From the NCBI RefSeq assembly GCF_904842695.1, contig NZ_CAJGWQ010000016.1, positions 1 to 47,526 of the forward strand: a DNA stretch of 47,526 nucleotides. Reading direction: 5' to 3'. The notes beneath the pieces were generated by a model that was given only the letters and a program-made list of their open reading frames with translations, searched no databases and had not been told where the DNA came from. Position 1 is the stretch's first letter, and each line of letters begins with the position of its first letter. Below are positions 15,572-24,693 of the stretch, piece by piece. This DNA is from Gulosibacter hominis. GTDB lineage: Bacteria > Actinomycetota > Actinomycetes > Actinomycetales > Microbacteriaceae. The position numbers and the translations under genes were made by a program.

Positions 15572-17419
15572 ATGGAAACACACAGTTCACAGTCAAACCC
15601 GATTAGGCGTCAGACAAGACGCATCATCGCCGGGGTCGCCGGCAGCGCCCTAGCAATTGGAGGGTTTGGTGTCAGCGCCACCGCTGCTGCCGCCGACACC
15701 GGTTCAGACACCGCCGCTGATCAGGTGATCAATATTGCGCTCACTACTGATATTGACTCGGTCAACCCCTTCATTGGTGTGCTCGCCGATGCGATGAACA
15801 TCCACCGCATCCAATATGAACCGCTCGTGGCCTGGGGCCCTGAGGACAACGCCGAGCATCCCGCCATTGCCCAGGAATGGGAATCGAACGATGATGGCAC
15901 CACCTGGACCTACAAGCTCGAAGAAGGTGCGAAATGGTCAGACGGCGAAACGATCACCTCCGAGGATGTCGAATGGACCTTTAACGCAATTCTCGAAAAT
16001 GAGTCGCTGAACTCAGCTTTCGGTGCTTATGCGAGCACAGTAAAGACCGTTGAGGCCGTCGATGAATATACGGTTGAAATTCAGCTCTCCGAACCACAGT
16101 CGGCAAACCCAGGCACTGATATTCCAATCGTTCCCGAACATGTCTGGTCAGCAATTGACGACCCAGCCGGCTACGCCAATGACAAGGATGTGGTTGGTTC
16201 TGGTCCTTTCCAGGTCACCAGCTACTCGGTTTCAAGCGGCATTCAGATGACCGCCAACCCGCACTATCGTGGCGGCGCACCCGCATTTGGTGGAATCAAT
16301 TTCGTTCCCTATAAGAACACCGACGCCGCAGTGCAGGCCTTGAATGCTGGCGAGATCGATATGATGAGCGGCCTCACGACCGCCCAGTATGAGGCACTGC
16401 AAAACAACGACAAGATCGAAGTTGTCGCAGCTTCCGGACGCGGCTTCCGCGGCGTTCAAATCAACCCCGGTGCTACCGACATCAACGGCAACCCGATGGG
16501 AGACGGCCACAAAGCGCTTCAGGACGTCAAATTCCGTCAGGCGCTCGTCCATGCCATCGACCGCGACACCCTCAACGAACGGGTGCTCAAGGGCTACGGC
16601 GCGCCAGGCACCGGCTTGATCCCCCCGCTGTACCCGAACTACTACGTAGAACCAGGCACTTCGGGGCTGTTGGAGTTCGATCTCGACAAAGCCAACCAGC
16701 TGCTCGATGAGGCCGGTTACGAACGCGGTAGCGACGGCGCTCGCACCGATAAAGATGGCAACCCCATCAAACTTCGCCTGTACTCCTACGAGCACGCTTC
16801 GGCACAGCAGACGCTCGACCTCGTCGCCGGATGGTTCGACGAAATCGGCATCAACACCGAACTCAACGTCACCTCGATGGGTCAGTACAACGACGACACC
16901 GTGATGGGCAACTACGACATCTATATCAGCGGATGGACGGTGCGCCCCAACCCCGACTATCTGTTCGGCATGAACACCTGCGACTCGCGCCCAGCGGCCG
17001 ATGGCTCAGGTGCCACGAGCCTCGCGGGTTACTGTGACGAAGAGTTCGACAAGCTCTATAAGCAGCAGGCTGCAGAGACTGATCCGGACGCGCGAGCCGA
17101 ACTGATCAAACAGATGCAGCTCAAGATCGAAGACGCTGCGATCTTCCCGGTCTTCTTCTACCCCGAAACATTCCAGGCGTACCGCAGCGACAAGATTCAA
17201 AACATGGTTGCCCAGCCCACCGAGGGCGGCGCGATCCTGATGCAGAACGGTGCCTGGAGCCTTGCTGCGGCCCAACCTGTAGGTGGCGGTGGAAGTGACG
17301 CAGGCGGTGGCAACTCGACCGGTATCTGGGTCGGTGTTGGTGCAGCCGCAGTAGTCATCGCGGGACTGCTGTTCTTTAACTCGCGCCGCAAGAAGGCATC
17401 AGCCGAAGAACGCGAATAA
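15572..17419 (+). CDS. Peptide ABC transporter solute-binding protein (family 5), C-terminally anchored
   Basis: A 615-residue protein. The signal peptide contains twin arginines (RRQTRR, then IIAGVAGSALAIGG). A family 5 extracellular binding domain follows: INIALTTDIDSVNPF, YEPLVAWGPE, VGSGPFQV, KFRQALVHAIDRD and DEAGYERGSDG. These proteins capture oligopeptides or dipeptides for DppBCDF-type importers. Oddly there is no lipobox cysteine. Instead a Gly/Ser linker (GGGGSDAGGGNS) leads to a C-terminal helix (GIWVGVGAAAVVIAGLLFF) and RRKK, so the protein appears membrane-anchored at its C-terminus. METHSS at 15572 is chosen because AAGG lies upstream. It is the first gene of a six-gene plus-strand operon. 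Confidence 0.92.
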   Translation: METHSSQSNPIRRQTRRIIAGVAGSALAIGGFGVSATAAAADTGSDTAADQVINIALTTDIDSVNPFIGVLADAMNIHRIQYEPLVAWGPEDNAEHPAIAQEWESNDDGTTWTYKLEEGAKWSDGETITSEDVEWTFNAILENESLNSAFGAYASTVKTVEAVDEYTVEIQLSEPQSANPGTDIPIVPEHVWSAIDDPAGYANDKDVVGSGPFQVTSYSVSSGIQMTANPHYRGGAPAFGGINFVPYKNTDAAVQALNAGEIDMMSGLTTAQYEALQNNDKIEVVAASGRGFRGVQINPGATDINGNPMGDGHKALQDVKFRQALVHAIDRDTLNERVLKGYGAPGTGLIPPLYPNYYVEPGTSGLLEFDLDKANQLLDEAGYERGSDGARTDKDGNPIKLRLYSYEHASAQQTLDLVAGWFDEIGINTELNVTSMGQYNDDTVMGNYDIYISGWTVRPNPDYLFGMNTCDSRPAADGSGATSLAGYCDEEFDKLYKQQAAETDPDARAELIKQMQLKIEDAAIFPVFFYPETFQAYRSDKIQNMVAQPTEGGAILMQNGAWSLAAAQPVGGGGSDAGGGNSTGIWVGVGAAAVVIAGLLFFNSRRKKASAEERE

Positions 17420-17437
17420 TCACGGTGAAGGTAACGC

Positions 17438-18502
17438 ATGAGTGACACAAATCGTGTCCAGTCGGGACCGTCGGAACAGGCAAACCTGCCCGACGGTCCC
17501 CAGACGGACATTGACGAACCCAAATCACGCAGTTCTTGGCCTCGCTTCATTCTGGCCAAGGCGGGCGGTGCGGCCATCTCCATGATCCTGGTTGTTGTGG
17601 TTGGCTTCTTCGCGTTCCGCATCCTGCCGGGCGACCCCGTACGGATGCTCGCGCAAGACCGACGCACCACACCCGAGCAGCTTGCAGCCCTACGTGCCGA
17701 ACACGGCCTGGATGCACCGCTTTTTGAACAGTTCATCCTCTACGTCAAGGGACTCTTCACCGGTGACCTCGGCTCGTCGCTGGTGCTCAAGCAAGACGTG
17801 ACGCAATTGATTGCTGAGCGTTTCTGGCCCACTATCCTGCTCACAGGCACTGCCTCGCTCATCGCTATCGTGATTGGCCTTGCAATTGGACAGCGAGCTG
17901 CATGGCGACGTGGCACCGCTTTCGATAATGCCAATATGGGCATCGCGCTCACGCTGTGGTCGGTGCCCACCTTCTGGCTGGGTCTGATCTTGATCATGGT
18001 GTTTGGCGGGATGCTCGGATGGTTCCCCACCGGCGGCATGACCACACCCGGGTCAAGACTCACCGGAATCGACCATGCGCTCGACGTGGCACACCACCTG
18101 GTGCTCCCAGCCCTCGCCATGGGCGCAGTGTCATATGCGCACTACCTGCTGGTTATGCGTGCTTCGCTACTGGAAGAACTGCCCAAAGACTATCTATTGA
18201 CCGCCCGCGCGAAGGGCCTGCGCGAAGACCTTGTGCGGAAGCGTCATGCTGTACCCAACGCGCTGCTGCCAACTATCACCGTTATTTTCATGACGGTGGG
18301 CGGCCTCATCGGCGGGGCTGTGACAGTTGAAACCGTGTTTTCGTGGCCGGGGCTTGGCTACCTCACCTTCCAAGCCTTGAGTTCATCTGACTTCCCGCTG
18401 CTGCAGGGCACCTTCGTGGTGTTCTCGGGTGTGGTCATTCTGATGAATTTCCTGGCAGATATCGCCTATCGCATTATTGATCCGAGGTTGAGGACGTCAT
18501 GA
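17438..18502 (+). CDS. Peptide ABC transporter permease, DppB type
   Basis: A 354-residue inner-membrane permease. A hydrophilic N-terminal extension of about 40 residues is followed by the first helix (AISMILVVVVGFFAFRI), the LPGDPVRML motif typical of DppB/OppB, and further helices. The conserved EAA-like cytoplasmic loop (LLTARAKGLREDLVRKRHAV) contacts the ATPase. GAAGG lies upstream of the ATG. The stop overlaps the next start by 4 bases. It pairs with the DppC-type permease to form the membrane pore. Confidence 0.92.
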   Translation: MSDTNRVQSGPSEQANLPDGPQTDIDEPKSRSSWPRFILAKAGGAAISMILVVVVGFFAFRILPGDPVRMLAQDRRTTPEQLAALRAEHGLDAPLFEQFILYVKGLFTGDLGSSLVLKQDVTQLIAERFWPTILLTGTASLIAIVIGLAIGQRAAWRRGTAFDNANMGIALTLWSVPTFWLGLILIMVFGGMLGWFPTGGMTTPGSRLTGIDHALDVAHHLVLPALAMGAVSYAHYLLVMRASLLEELPKDYLLTARAKGLREDLVRKRHAVPNALLPTITVIFMTVGGLIGGAVTVETVFSWPGLGYLTFQALSSSDFPLLQGTFVVFSGVVILMNFLADIAYRIIDPRLRTS

Positions 18503-19410
18503 CTACCTTGCAATCCACAGCCCCTCGTCATGGGGCGCTACAGCGAAATCTGTCTCGCCTGCAGGGCTTTTGGAAAGAATATGCTGGGCAAACTTCGGGC
18601 ATTGTCGGGCTCGTCTTGATTGTGTTGTGCATTACCGCAGCGCTCGCAGCTCCGCTACTTTTCCCAGCCGACTCACTCAGCGTCGCGAGAACAGACAATC
18701 CACCGAATCTGCCTCCGAGCGCCGAGTTTCTGCTCGGCACTGATAACCGCGGGATCGATGTGCTCGCTCAGCTAGTCTGGGGTGCGCGCGCTTCGCTGCT
18801 GGTCGGTTTCGCAGCCACTGCAATTTCAATGGTTGTGGGCACCATTTTTGGTATGGCAGCCGGCCATTTCCAGGGGTTCACCCAGGCAGTGCTCATGCGC
18901 ATCATTGACTTCTTCCTCGTTATTCCCTCGCTCGTGCTGGCGATCACGCTTTCGGCGGTCATCGGTTCGGGGTTGACCACCATCATCATCGCCATCGGTG
19001 TGACCGGTTGGGCAAGCACGGCGCGTGTAGTGCGCTCACAGACCATGCAGATCGAAACGCAGGCATATATTGAGCGTGCTCGTGCCCTGGGCGCCGGCAG
19101 CCCGCATATCCTCATTCGTCATGTGCTCCCCGGCGTCATGCCGCTTGTGCTCGCAAACACCACCCTCACCGTGGCACTCGCAGTGATCGCCGAGTCGACC
19201 CTGTCATTCCTCGGACTGGGCGACCCGAGTACGGTTTCGTGGGGCTCAATGCTCAAGGGTGCGATGGATGCGGGTGCGGCAACCGCGGGGTACTGGTGGG
19301 TTGTACTCTCACCGGGTATCGCCATCGTGATTGCGGTGTTGGCGTTCACCCTGGTGGGACGCGCCATGGAAACAGTGTTTAATCCTGCTCTGAGAGGCGG
19401 TTCAAAGTGA
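18499..19410 (+). CDS. Peptide ABC transporter permease, DppC type
   Basis: A 303-residue permease. It has an N-terminal helix, LLGTDNRGIDVLAQLVWGAR (the GTDxxGRD-like motif of DppC/OppC proteins), and the EAA loop YIERARALGAGSPHILIRHVLP. About six helices are predicted. It starts in the ATGA overlap with DppB, with GAGG upstream, and its last codons overlap the ATPase start (GTG at 19407). Confidence 0.92.
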   Translation: MTTLQSTAPRHGALQRNLSRLQGFWKEYAGQTSGIVGLVLIVLCITAALAAPLLFPADSLSVARTDNPPNLPPSAEFLLGTDNRGIDVLAQLVWGARASLLVGFAATAISMVVGTIFGMAAGHFQGFTQAVLMRIIDFFLVIPSLVLAITLSAVIGSGLTTIIIAIGVTGWASTARVVRSQTMQIETQAYIERARALGAGSPHILIRHVLPGVMPLVLANTTLTVALAVIAESTLSFLGLGDPSTVSWGSMLKGAMDAGAATAGYWWVVLSPGIAIVIAVLAFTLVGRAMETVFNPALRGGSK

Positions 19411-21143
19411 ACAAGCTGGAGTTCAAAAACGTCACGATCCGCTACCAGCAACGAGCGGGCTCGAACCGCCGCGCAATCGATGCCGTCAAAAATGTCTCGC
19501 TGGCAGTTCGAGAAGGTGGTGCGCTCGGCCTCGCCGGTGAATCTGGCAGTGGCAAATCAACGCTCGCCATGAGCATCCTTCGCTTGCTGCCGAAGAACGC
19601 GAAGATCGAGGGTGAGATCCTCCTCAACGGTGAATCAGTCGCCGACATGAGTTGGGGGCGGCTGCGTGTGGTGCGTTGGACTGAGGCCGCCGTGGTATTC
19701 CAAGGCGCGATGCACGCGCTCAACCCGGTGAAACGCGTCAACGAGCAAATCGCCGAAGCGATTGAACTGCACGCCGTAGACGAACTCGCGCCGCTGAAGG
19801 ACCCGAAGCTTCGCGCTGAGCGGGTAGATGAGCTGCTACGCCAGGTTGATCTGAGCCCAGCAAAGGGCCAGTCATTCCCCCACCAGCTTTCTGGCGGGCA
19901 GAAACAGCGCGTCATGATTGCTATGGCGCTCGCATGTGAACCGCATGTGATCATCGCCGACGAACCCACGACCGCACTCGATGTCATCGTCCAGGCTCAG
20001 GTGCTCGACCTGCTCAAAGAAAAAGCGGCCGAACGCAACCTCACTCTGCTCATGATCAGCCACGATCTCACCGTGCTCGCCACGGTGTGTGACGAAATCG
20101 GCGTCATGTACAAGGGCGAGCTTATCGAGCACGGCCCGAGTAATGAAGTGCTCACGAACCCGCAGCATCCGCACACTGCAAAACTCGCTGCAGCTTTCCC
20201 CTTGATCGGCGACCCCTCCTCAAGGCTCTCGCTGCCGAACTACACAGCCCCGGATGCACCAACCGCGGGTCCCGAGGTAAAGCTCACCGAAGCGGTTCGA
20301 CAAATTGAATCGGTGGCCGACCTATCAACCCAAAGCATTTCCCTCGAGCAGGTCACGCTCGCGGCGCGCAACCTCACGGTCGAGTTCGGGCGCGGCAGCA
20401 CCCATAATGTCGCCGTGAACAACGTGAACCTCACCTGTCGCCCCGGCGAAATCATTGCCTTGGTCGGCCAGTCGGGTTCCGGAAAAACCACCCTCGCCCG
20501 CACCATGCTCGGTCTCCAGCAACCCACCGATGGCGAAGTCATGTTTCGTGGCGACCCGCTGCCGACCAAGCAGCGCCACCTCAAGGAGTACCGCCGCAAG
20601 GTTCAATACGTGCTACAAGATCCGATGGCTGCGCTCAACAGTCGCCACACTGTTTACGAGCAGGTGGCCGAAGGCATCCGGGTGCAGGGAATTAAGGGCG
20701 ATGAACGCGAACTCGTGGCGCGAGCACTCGCCGCCGCCGAACTTGACCCGCCTGAAGAATTCTTCAACTCGTACCCGTTCGAGCTTTCTGGCGGGCAACG
20801 GCAGCGAGTAGTCATCGCCGGTGCGCTCGCGCTCAACCCCGAGTTCCTCATTGCTGACGAACCAGTTGCGAGCTTGGATGCATCCGTAAGGGCTGGCGTG
20901 CTCGCGCTCTTTTTGCGGTTGCGCAGCGAACGCGGGCTCGGTGCGCTCATCATCACTCACGATCTCGGTCTTGCCTGGAACATAGCGGATCGAGTGGCGG
21001 TGATGTACCGCGGCGAAATCGTCGAGCACGGCCCCGTCGACGAGGTGCTGCTCAATCCACAACATCCCTACACGCGGAAGTTCCTGTCGGTCGTCCCCAC
21101 CCGTGACTCAGCCGACATCACCGCAGAATCGGAAGGAATCTAA
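19407..21143 (+). CDS. Fused double ATPase of the peptide ABC transporter (DppD-DppF type)
   Basis: A 578-residue protein with two complete ABC cassettes in one chain. Cassette 1 has Walker A GESGSGKST (residues 44-52), signature LSGGQKQR and Walker B IIADEPTTALD. Cassette 2 has Walker A GQSGSGKTT, signature LSGGQRQR and Walker B LIADEPVASLD. Each has the oligopeptide-transporter C-terminal region with NPQHPHT or NPQHPYT. The fusion gives both ATP sites of the importer in one polypeptide. The GTG start overlaps the permease end, and the stop overlaps the LD-carboxypeptidase start as TAATG. Confidence 0.93.
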   Translation: MNKLEFKNVTIRYQQRAGSNRRAIDAVKNVSLAVREGGALGLAGESGSGKSTLAMSILRLLPKNAKIEGEILLNGESVADMSWGRLRVVRWTEAAVVFQGAMHALNPVKRVNEQIAEAIELHAVDELAPLKDPKLRAERVDELLRQVDLSPAKGQSFPHQLSGGQKQRVMIAMALACEPHVIIADEPTTALDVIVQAQVLDLLKEKAAERNLTLLMISHDLTVLATVCDEIGVMYKGELIEHGPSNEVLTNPQHPHTAKLAAAFPLIGDPSSRLSLPNYTAPDAPTAGPEVKLTEAVRQIESVADLSTQSISLEQVTLAARNLTVEFGRGSTHNVAVNNVNLTCRPGEIIALVGQSGSGKTTLARTMLGLQQPTDGEVMFRGDPLPTKQRHLKEYRRKVQYVLQDPMAALNSRHTVYEQVAEGIRVQGIKGDERELVARALAAAELDPPEEFFNSYPFELSGGQRQRVVIAGALALNPEFLIADEPVASLDASVRAGVLALFLRLRSERGLGALIITHDLGLAWNIADRVAVMYRGEIVEHGPVDEVLLNPQHPYTRKFLSVVPTRDSADITAESEGI

Positions 21144-22075
21144 TGACTTCGCACCCTGCACTTCGCCCGCTTCAGCGTGGCGACCGAGTTGCTCTTATCA
21201 GCACCTCGATTCCTCCCACACCCGACCTTGTCGATGAATCCCTTGCCATTCTGGATGCGTGGGGGTTGGACCCCGTTCTAGGTAAGCACGCTCTTGACCG
21301 GCATCCTCGAGCCGCTTACCTCGCCGGGCTCGATAAAGATCGAGCCCAAGACCTCACCGATGCCTGGCTCGACGACTCAATCGACGCGATTTTTTGCCTG
21401 CGCGGAGGCTACGGCACCCTCCGGCTGGTTGATTACCTCGACCCCGAGCAGCTGCGCAAAGCGAAGCCAAAGCCGTTGATCGGTTCCAGCGATCTCACTG
21501 GCGTGCACGAATACTGGGAGCAGCATCTGGGGGTACCCACCTGGTTTGCGCCAATGTTCGCCACTTTTGATCTGCTGCGCTCAACGCACAATGTCGAAAA
21601 ACTCCACGAGGCAGTTTTTGGTGATTATCACAATGCTGCGCTCACCTCCCCCGATGCGGTGACAGTCCAAGGTGGAACCGTTGAGGGAACCCTCACCGGC
21701 GGCACCCTGAGCCTAATTCGACAGGCTCGCGGCATGAATCTGTTTCCGCCCGAAACCCAAAATGCTGACGGCAAAATTGTTTTGCTCGAAGACGTCAGCG
21801 AAGAACCGTGGCGTCTCGATGGTCAGCTACTCACCCTGGTGCGCTCGGGCTACTTCGATGGTGTGGCCGGTATCGGGCTTGGCACCTGGGAAAAATGTGG
21901 CGACCCCGAGCAGGTGATGTTTGTACTCGAGGAGTATCTGAAGCCGCTCGGTGTGCCCATCGTCACCGGACTTCCGTTTGGTCACGGCAAACAGGTGCAA
22001 CCGGTTCCGTTGGGAGTGCGGGCACGCCTCATCGCCGAAGGCGACAACCCACGAATCGAGATTGTTGATGGTTAA
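21143..22075 (+). CDS. S66 serine peptidase (LD-carboxypeptidase / MccF-like)
   Basis: A 310-residue cytoplasmic peptidase of family S66. Visible features are FCLRGGYGTLRLVDYLD, the nucleophile elbow GSSDLTG (Ser116; most relatives have G-Y/F-S-D), Glu216 in VLLEDVSEEPW and His281 in LPFGHGKQ, giving the Ser-Glu-His triad. LdcA enzymes cut the terminal D-Ala from muropeptides. The related MccF detoxifies microcin C-like peptides. Sequence alone does not separate the two. Its place behind a peptide importer fits either imported cell-wall peptides or protection against imported peptide antibiotics. Confidence 0.88.
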   Translation: MTSHPALRPLQRGDRVALISTSIPPTPDLVDESLAILDAWGLDPVLGKHALDRHPRAAYLAGLDKDRAQDLTDAWLDDSIDAIFCLRGGYGTLRLVDYLDPEQLRKAKPKPLIGSSDLTGVHEYWEQHLGVPTWFAPMFATFDLLRSTHNVEKLHEAVFGDYHNAALTSPDAVTVQGGTVEGTLTGGTLSLIRQARGMNLFPPETQNADGKIVLLEDVSEEPWRLDGQLLTLVRSGYFDGVAGIGLGTWEKCGDPEQVMFVLEEYLKPLGVPIVTGLPFGHGKQVQPVPLGVRARLIAEGDNPRIEIVDG

Positions 22076-23216
22076 ATCTGTGACCGCATCCAGTAAGCAT
22101 GCTGGTGACACGACTGACCTGCTCGCCCCCGATCGCGGAGCGGTTGAACTGGCACGCCAGCTGTGCAATATTCCGTCCGAGTCTGGGTATGAAACGCAGC
22201 TTGCCGATGCCATTGAGCAACTGCTGACCCGCCATGCCCCGCATCTCACAGTGCTGCGTGATGGCGACGCGATCGTTGCGCGAACCGAACTCGGCCGAGA
22301 CACTCGCGTGCTCATCGCGGGACATCTCGACACCGTACCCATTAATGGTCTGCTCCCTGTGGTCGATTCAGTGAACGCCGAAACGGGCGAAGCCATGCTA
22401 CGTGGACGCGGCACTGTCGACATGAAATCGGGAGTTGCCGTGCAGCTCGCGCTCGCTCTCGAGCTCGCGACGCCAGCGATGGACATCACCTGGGTTTGGT
22501 ACGACCACGAAGAGGTCGAGGAGGAACGAAACGGCCTCGGGCGGCTGGTGCGCAACCATCGTGATCTTTTGTATGCCGATCTCGCAGTGCTCGGTGAACC
22601 ATCAAATGGATGCATTGAGCTGGGTTGCAACGGCACGATTACCATCCGGGCCACCTATCGGGGACGCCGCTCGCATACCGCCCGAGCATGGAAAGGCATT
22701 AACTCGATTCATCGTGCCGGACGGCTGCTGAATTTTTTGCACGAATACCAGCCAGAACGTCCTGTCGTTGATGGCCTCGAGTTCCGTGAAGGAATTCAGG
22801 CGGTGCGCTGCAGCGCTGGGGTGGCCGCCAATGTGGTTCCAGATCTCACCGAGATCGATATTAATTTCCGTTTTGCGCCCAGCCGATCACCGCAGGAAGC
22901 CGAACAGCTGCTTCGTGACATGTGCTTCGATGCTGACCATTTCGAGGTGCTTGACGTGGCCGCCGCCTCACACCCGAGCAGGTACTCTCCCGAGGTCGCA
23001 GATCTCGTCAAAAAGTTGGGGCTTCCGGTGCGAGCCAAGCTCGGATGGACTGATGTTGCGCGTCTATCGAGTTTGAACATCCCCTCGATCAATTTTGGTC
23101 CGGGGGTGCCAACTCTTGCGCACACCGACTATGAAGAGGTCAGCATCGCACAAATCGAACAGGCCTGGGCACTACAGCGGGCTTGGCTGCTCGGCCACAG
23201 TATTTGCGAAGGATAG
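22068..23216 (+). CDS. M20 metallopeptidase, DapE-like
   Basis: A 382-residue zinc amidohydrolase. It has the metal site GHLDTVP (His86, Asp88), bridging RGTVDMKSG (Asp118), the catalytic/metal Glu pair in DHEEVEEERNG (148-149), and a dimerisation domain from about residue 190. It ends with a FGPGVPTLAHTDYE His. The sequence resembles succinyl-diaminopimelate desuccinylase (DapE), which releases succinate in lysine/DAP synthesis. Many M20 enzymes given that name are general dipeptidases, and its place in a peptide-uptake operon makes that a real alternative. ATG 22068 is chosen as it overlaps the S66 stop by 8 bases; the frame is open further upstream. Confidence 0.85.
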   Translation: MVKSVTASSKHAGDTTDLLAPDRGAVELARQLCNIPSESGYETQLADAIEQLLTRHAPHLTVLRDGDAIVARTELGRDTRVLIAGHLDTVPINGLLPVVDSVNAETGEAMLRGRGTVDMKSGVAVQLALALELATPAMDITWVWYDHEEVEEERNGLGRLVRNHRDLLYADLAVLGEPSNGCIELGCNGTITIRATYRGRRSHTARAWKGINSIHRAGRLLNFLHEYQPERPVVDGLEFREGIQAVRCSAGVAANVVPDLTEIDINFRFAPSRSPQEAEQLLRDMCFDADHFEVLDVAAASHPSRYSPEVADLVKKLGLPVRAKLGWTDVARLSSLNIPSINFGPGVPTLAHTDYEEVSIAQIEQAWALQRAWLLGHSICEG

Positions 23217-23229
23217 AGGTGACGGTCGC

Positions 23230-24510
23230 TCACGCGCGCTGGTGTGGCGCCCCGACGCGTCGCAGCACCTCAAGCCCCTGCAGAGCCACTTGCAGCCGCA
23301 GCCGGGTGGCGGCTGCATCCAAGTTACTGTCAAGCAGCGCCTCGAGCCGTTCGATGCGGTAGTACAGCGATCGCCGTTCGATGTGGAGCTGCTTTGCCGC
23401 GACGGTCTTGTTGCCGCCGCAATCGAGAAACGTCTGCAGCGTCTCCAGTAGCGGCGTTCGCTGAGCGGGAGTCAACCCCAACACCGCGCCGAGTTCATCG
23501 TCAACGTAGCGTCGCAGCTCTGGCCCCTCGGCGAGGTTACTCAGCAGGCTCAGAAGGCCCAGATCGGAGCTCTGGTACAAACCGGATACTTGCACCACTT
23601 CGGCTCCGTGTCGGCTGGCATCCACAGATTCGGTGAGTAGTTTGCGCAACCGACCAACCGAACCCTCACGGCTGAGTCCGATCGAAATAGTGACGTCACC
23701 GAACCGGTCGCCGAGCGCATTGAGTACCGCGTTTGCTAGCTTCTCACCTGCTCGCGCCTCCGCCTGTTGCCGCGACATACCAACAATGCCGAGACAGGTT
23801 GATTCGACGACCGCCGCCATGCAGCTGAGGTCGTGTTGGGTTGCATTTTTACGCAAACGTTCAAGCGCATTTTGCAGGAGTGCCCGTTCGCCGGCAGTCT
23901 CTCCCCCAAGCCGGATCGCGACTCCCAACAACACGGGGCGTTCCAGGTCGGCACCCACACTTCGTGAACGCTGCAACAACATGTCGTGACTCCAGCGGCG
24001 ACCGCGCCACAGATCAGCGATGAACTCACTGCGCGCCGTATCGATGAGCGAGGTCGATTCACGGCGCGTCAGCATCCACAGTGTGAGGTTCAGTGCCGCC
24101 CGCTCCACTGCCCGCTGATCGAAATCGGTAGCCGTCTCAGCTCCTAATAGCAGATGCACCGTGCCCCACTGCTCATCACGCAGCTGCACTGGCGCAAAGA
24201 CGCAATCAATGCCACCTTTCGCACCGTGCGGCTGCTGAGCATGAAGCTCCCAGTGCTCCAGCAGCTGCGCATCGGTAAGAGATGGCCCTGGCGAATAGGC
24301 AACAAGTTGCTGCGTGAAGTCGTCAAAGAGCACGGGCTTTGCTGTCACCTCGGCAAGCTCGGCAAGCATTTCTTGCAACCCCTCCCCGTGCAGGATGCGC
24401 TTTTGCATCGCCACAGACAGCTCATCAAGTCGTTCTATTTCGGCCAGTCGGCTCTCGACTGAGAGTCCGTCCTCGCCTGTCGCCGCGGTTGATGCGGGGT
24501 CCGTAACCAT
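23230..24510 (-). CDS. PucR-family transcription regulator
   Basis: A 426-residue regulator. The N-terminal half is a GAF-like sensing region (GLQEMLAELAEVTAKPVLF, then GGIDCVFAPVQLRDEQWGTV). A GGDEF-like CdaR/PucR middle region follows (VTISIGLSREGSV). The C-terminal PucR helix-turn-helix is at LLETLQTFLDCGGNKTVAAK and RRSLYYRIERLEALL. PucR proteins usually control transport and use of small nitrogen compounds in response to a ligand. GGAG upstream fixes ATG 24510 over the longer open frame. It ends 13 bases from the DapE-like stop (convergent), so it probably regulates the peptide island; no autoregulatory site is proven. Confidence 0.88.
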   Translation of the reverse strand: MVTDPASTAATGEDGLSVESRLAEIERLDELSVAMQKRILHGEGLQEMLAELAEVTAKPVLFDDFTQQLVAYSPGPSLTDAQLLEHWELHAQQPHGAKGGIDCVFAPVQLRDEQWGTVHLLLGAETATDFDQRAVERAALNLTLWMLTRRESTSLIDTARSEFIADLWRGRRWSHDMLLQRSRSVGADLERPVLLGVAIRLGGETAGERALLQNALERLRKNATQHDLSCMAAVVESTCLGIVGMSRQQAEARAGEKLANAVLNALGDRFGDVTISIGLSREGSVGRLRKLLTESVDASRHGAEVVQVSGLYQSSDLGLLSLLSNLAEGPELRRYVDDELGAVLGLTPAQRTPLLETLQTFLDCGGNKTVAAKQLHIERRSLYYRIERLEALLDSNLDAAATRLRLQVALQGLEVLRRVGAPHQRA

Positions 24511-24693
24511 GCTCACTCCGGTGTGTGTCGTTAGGCACCACCCTACCCATTTTTCACACTCTGAGAAATATGAGCCCTTTGAATGTCGCACTTCGGAAGT
24601 AGTTCTGGGCACCACAGCGAAATAAAGTCGCCATAAGAGCCCTTCGCAAATGGCTCAAGTGGTCGACGAAGACCTAGAGGAGTTGTAATTGCA

